In this document: piece after piece, positions 62,277 through 64,000 of the stretch
Numbering within the stretch: position 1 is the stretch's first letter
Layout of the letters: each line of letters begins with the position of its first letter
The notes under the pieces: generated by a model
Database searches by the model: none
The model's input: only the letters and a program-made list of their open reading frames with translations
What the model was told of the DNA's origin: nothing
Translations under genes and position numbers: made by a program
Assembly: GCF_022374875.2 (NCBI RefSeq)
Contig: NZ_CP092427.2
Coordinates: 4,278,001 to 4,342,000 of the forward strand
DNA: 64,000 bases
Direction: 5' to 3'
DNA from: Mycolicibacterium rufum
GTDB taxonomy: Bacteria; Actinomycetota; Actinomycetes; Mycobacteriales; Mycobacteriaceae

Positions 62277-64000
62277 GTGTGCCCGCTGCGAAGAGTCTCC
62301 GCCGTCCTGCTCGTCGTCCTCCTCCTGATCGCCGGCTGCAGCGACGCGGGTGACCGCCTGCGCAGCACGGTGCAGGCGTTCGCCGACGCGCTCAGCCGCG
62401 GCGACGCGGCCGCCGCGGCGAAGCTCACCACCGACGAGGCCGCGGCAGGCAAGACCCTTGCGGCGCTGTTCGACAGCCTCGGCAAGAACGTGCACGTGGG
62501 TGTGGGCGCGGTCCGGGACGACGACGGAGCCGGGACGTTCACGTTGGACACCACGTGGAAGTTCGGGCGGGACAACCAGATCCAGTGGAACTACAGCGGC
62601 GACGGCCGCGCCGCCGCCGACGGCGACGACTGGAAGATCCAGTGGGACGCGACCACCGTCGCGCCGGGCCTCGACAAGGGGCCGCTGTCGTTCAGCACGC
62701 TGGTCGCGCAACCCGCCGCGCGGGTGCTGGACCGCACCGGGGCCGAGCTGCTCACCCAGCACGTCGTCACTCTCGTCGACGTCGCGCCCGGAGCCGACGT
62801 CAACGCCGTTGCCGCACTGCTGAATCCGATCGCGCCGACCATCACCCCCGAGTCGCTGAGCGCAGATCTCGCCAAGGGTAAGCCCGTCACCGCCGTCACG
62901 TTGCGCGATGACGACCTGGCCCCCATCCAGGCCCCGCTGGCCGCGCTGCCCGGCGTGACGCTGCGTCCGCAGACCCGGCTGCTGGCCACCGACCGCGCCC
63001 TGACGTCGCCGACGCTCGCGGGCCTTTCGGAGCTGTGGCAGCAGCGGATGGACGCCGCGGCCGGGTGGGCGGTGACCGCGCAGACCGCCGCGGGAGCGCA
63101 GCGGGTCGGCGGCGCGGACGCCAAGCCGGTGGGCGACATCGCCAGCACGCTCGACATCGGGATGCAGCGCGCCGCCGAGGACGCGCTGGCACCGCTGACC
63201 ACCCCGGCGGTGCTGGTCGCGATCCAGCCGTCGACGGGCAACCTGCTGACCGTCGCGCAGAACGCCCCCGCGGATGCCCAGGGGCCGATCGCGCTGACCG
63301 GGCTGTACCCGCCCGGGTCCACGTTCAAGACCGTGACGGTGTCGGCGGCGCTGCAGGCCGGCCAGGTGACCCCCGACAGCGTCGTCGGGTGCCCCGGCAC
63401 CGAGAACATCGAGGACAGGCAGATCCCCAATGACGACGACTTCGACCTCGGCCAGGTGCCGCTGCACACCGCGTTCGCCCGCTCGTGCAACACCACGATG
63501 GGCCGGCTCGCGGTGAACCTACCGCCCGACGGTTTGACGAACGCCGCCGCCCAGCTGGGTCTGGGCATCGACTACACCGCGCCGGGCATGACGACGGTGA
63601 CGGGTTCGGTGCCGGTCGCCGACACGTCCGCGCTGCGGGTGGAGGAGGGCATCGGGCAGGGCAAGGTCACCGCGTCGCCGTTCGGGATGGCGCTGGTGGC
63701 CGCGACGCTGGCGCACGGCTCGGTGCCGGCGCCCGCGATCGTCGCCGGCCAGCCCGGCAAGGCCGACCGCACTCCGTCGCCGCTGCCCGCCGACGTCGAC
63801 GAACAGGTCAGGGCCATGATGCGGGAGACCATCACCGGTGGCACCGCGACGCAGCTGCAGGACATCCCGGACCTGCTGGGCAAGACCGGCACGGCCGAAT
63901 ACATCGACGACCAGCACGCGCACGGCTGGTTCGTCGGGATCCAGGGCGACCTCGCGCTGGCCGTGTTCGTCAGCGACGCAGGCAGTTCCACGCCTGCGGT
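62277..64000 (+). CDS. Penicillin-binding lipoprotein, partial (runs off the window)
   Basis: 574 residues are visible without a stop. A lipoprotein signal (VLLVVLLLIAGC, lipidated Cys21) precedes an NTF2-like MecA_N domain (about 25-135), then a dimerisation region, then the transpeptidase domain with S348 in STFK, SCN at 403-405 and KTGTAE at 536. It cross-links peptidoglycan outside the membrane and is the target of beta-lactams. It resembles M. tuberculosis Rv2864c but lies in a different context. GTG start at 62277 with TACGTT about eight bases upstream. Confidence 0.88.
   Translation, partial: MCPLRRVSAVLLVVLLLIAGCSDAGDRLRSTVQAFADALSRGDAAAAAKLTTDEAAAGKTLAALFDSLGKNVHVGVGAVRDDDGAGTFTLDTTWKFGRDNQIQWNYSGDGRAAADGDDWKIQWDATTVAPGLDKGPLSFSTLVAQPAARVLDRTGAELLTQHVVTLVDVAPGADVNAVAALLNPIAPTITPESLSADLAKGKPVTAVTLRDDDLAPIQAPLAALPGVTLRPQTRLLATDRALTSPTLAGLSELWQQRMDAAAGWAVTAQTAAGAQRVGGADAKPVGDIASTLDIGMQRAAEDALAPLTTPAVLVAIQPSTGNLLTVAQNAPADAQGPIALTGLYPPGSTFKTVTVSAALQAGQVTPDSVVGCPGTENIEDRQIPNDDDFDLGQVPLHTAFARSCNTTMGRLAVNLPPDGLTNAAAQLGLGIDYTAPGMTTVTGSVPVADTSALRVEEGIGQGKVTASPFGMALVAATLAHGSVPAPAIVAGQPGKADRTPSPLPADVDEQVRAMMRETITGGTATQLQDIPDLLGKTGTAEYIDDQHAHGWFVGIQGDLALAVFVSDAGSSTPA

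Overview
The window is high-GC actinobacterial DNA, and gene content and order point to a rapidly growing mycobacterium (Mycolicibacterium type). From about 10.5 kb to 62.3 kb the genes follow the order of the Mycobacterium tuberculosis Rv1062-Rv1110 segment as I remember it: patatins, lpqV, cysteine dioxygenase, rhodanese, Rv1069c, echA8/echA9, Rv1072, Rv1073, fadA3, a GDSL esterase, lipU, cbs, pra, metB, greA, mca, hemolysin III, Z-prenyl synthase, coaA, glyA, desA2, phoH2, deacetylase, fum, glpX, the 3beta-HSD gene, xseBA and ispH. The PE_PGRS genes of that segment are absent. Many genes begin directly at, or a few bases after, a TANNNT -10 box, the usual mycobacterial leaderless pattern.

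Layout. 0.1-2.3 kb: CsbD-like stress protein, STAS protein and a beta-propeller protein. 2.3-6.1 kb: a CitA/DcuS-type two-component system divergent from its probable target dctA. 6.1-12.9 kb: lipid and hydrolase genes, including a thiolase-like lipid-transfer gene and a DapB-like gene that share a divergent promoter with a perfect KstR-type box. 13-14.9 kb: cysteine dioxygenase plus rhodanese behind a tiny Cys-Cys reading frame, then an IS5-family element inserted exactly in the stop codons shared by two convergent genes. 14.9-28 kb: beta-oxidation and lipid genes, a nuclease-like gene framed by 20-bp inverted repeats, lipU, cbs, two tandem RDD/Pra proteins and an acyl-CoA dehydrogenase. 28-35.7 kb: metB, a GPP34-fold gene, greA, mca, a DUF255 protein, a ketosteroid-isomerase homologue and hemolysin III. 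36.5-40.4 kb: an accessory block of membrane proteins and a flavoprotein. 40.4-53 kb: coaA, a long-form glyA, desA2, phoAT-phoH2, deacetylase, fumC, glpX and others.

53.5-57.2 kb: a tightly overlapped operon of sulfatase, HAD phosphatase, formylglycine-generating enzyme (FGE) and a 39-residue Cys/His-rich peptide. This is the best candidate in the window for an undescribed system, because FGE is a copper enzyme. 57.2-64 kb: a membrane protein with a winged-helix regulator behind strong palindromes, the 3beta-HSD gene with its own KstR-type box, xseBA, a lipid-droplet-associated protein, ispH and a penicillin-binding lipoprotein that runs off the end.

Two themes recur. One is sulfur and cysteine chemistry (cysteine dioxygenase, rhodanese, cbs, metB, mca, sulfatase/FGE). 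The other is lipid or sterol use (KstR boxes, lipid-transfer thiolase, 3beta-HSD, KSI homologue, fadA/fadE/ech, esterases). No tRNA, rRNA or CRISPR array was seen. The only gene-free stretch over 300 bases is 779-1185.
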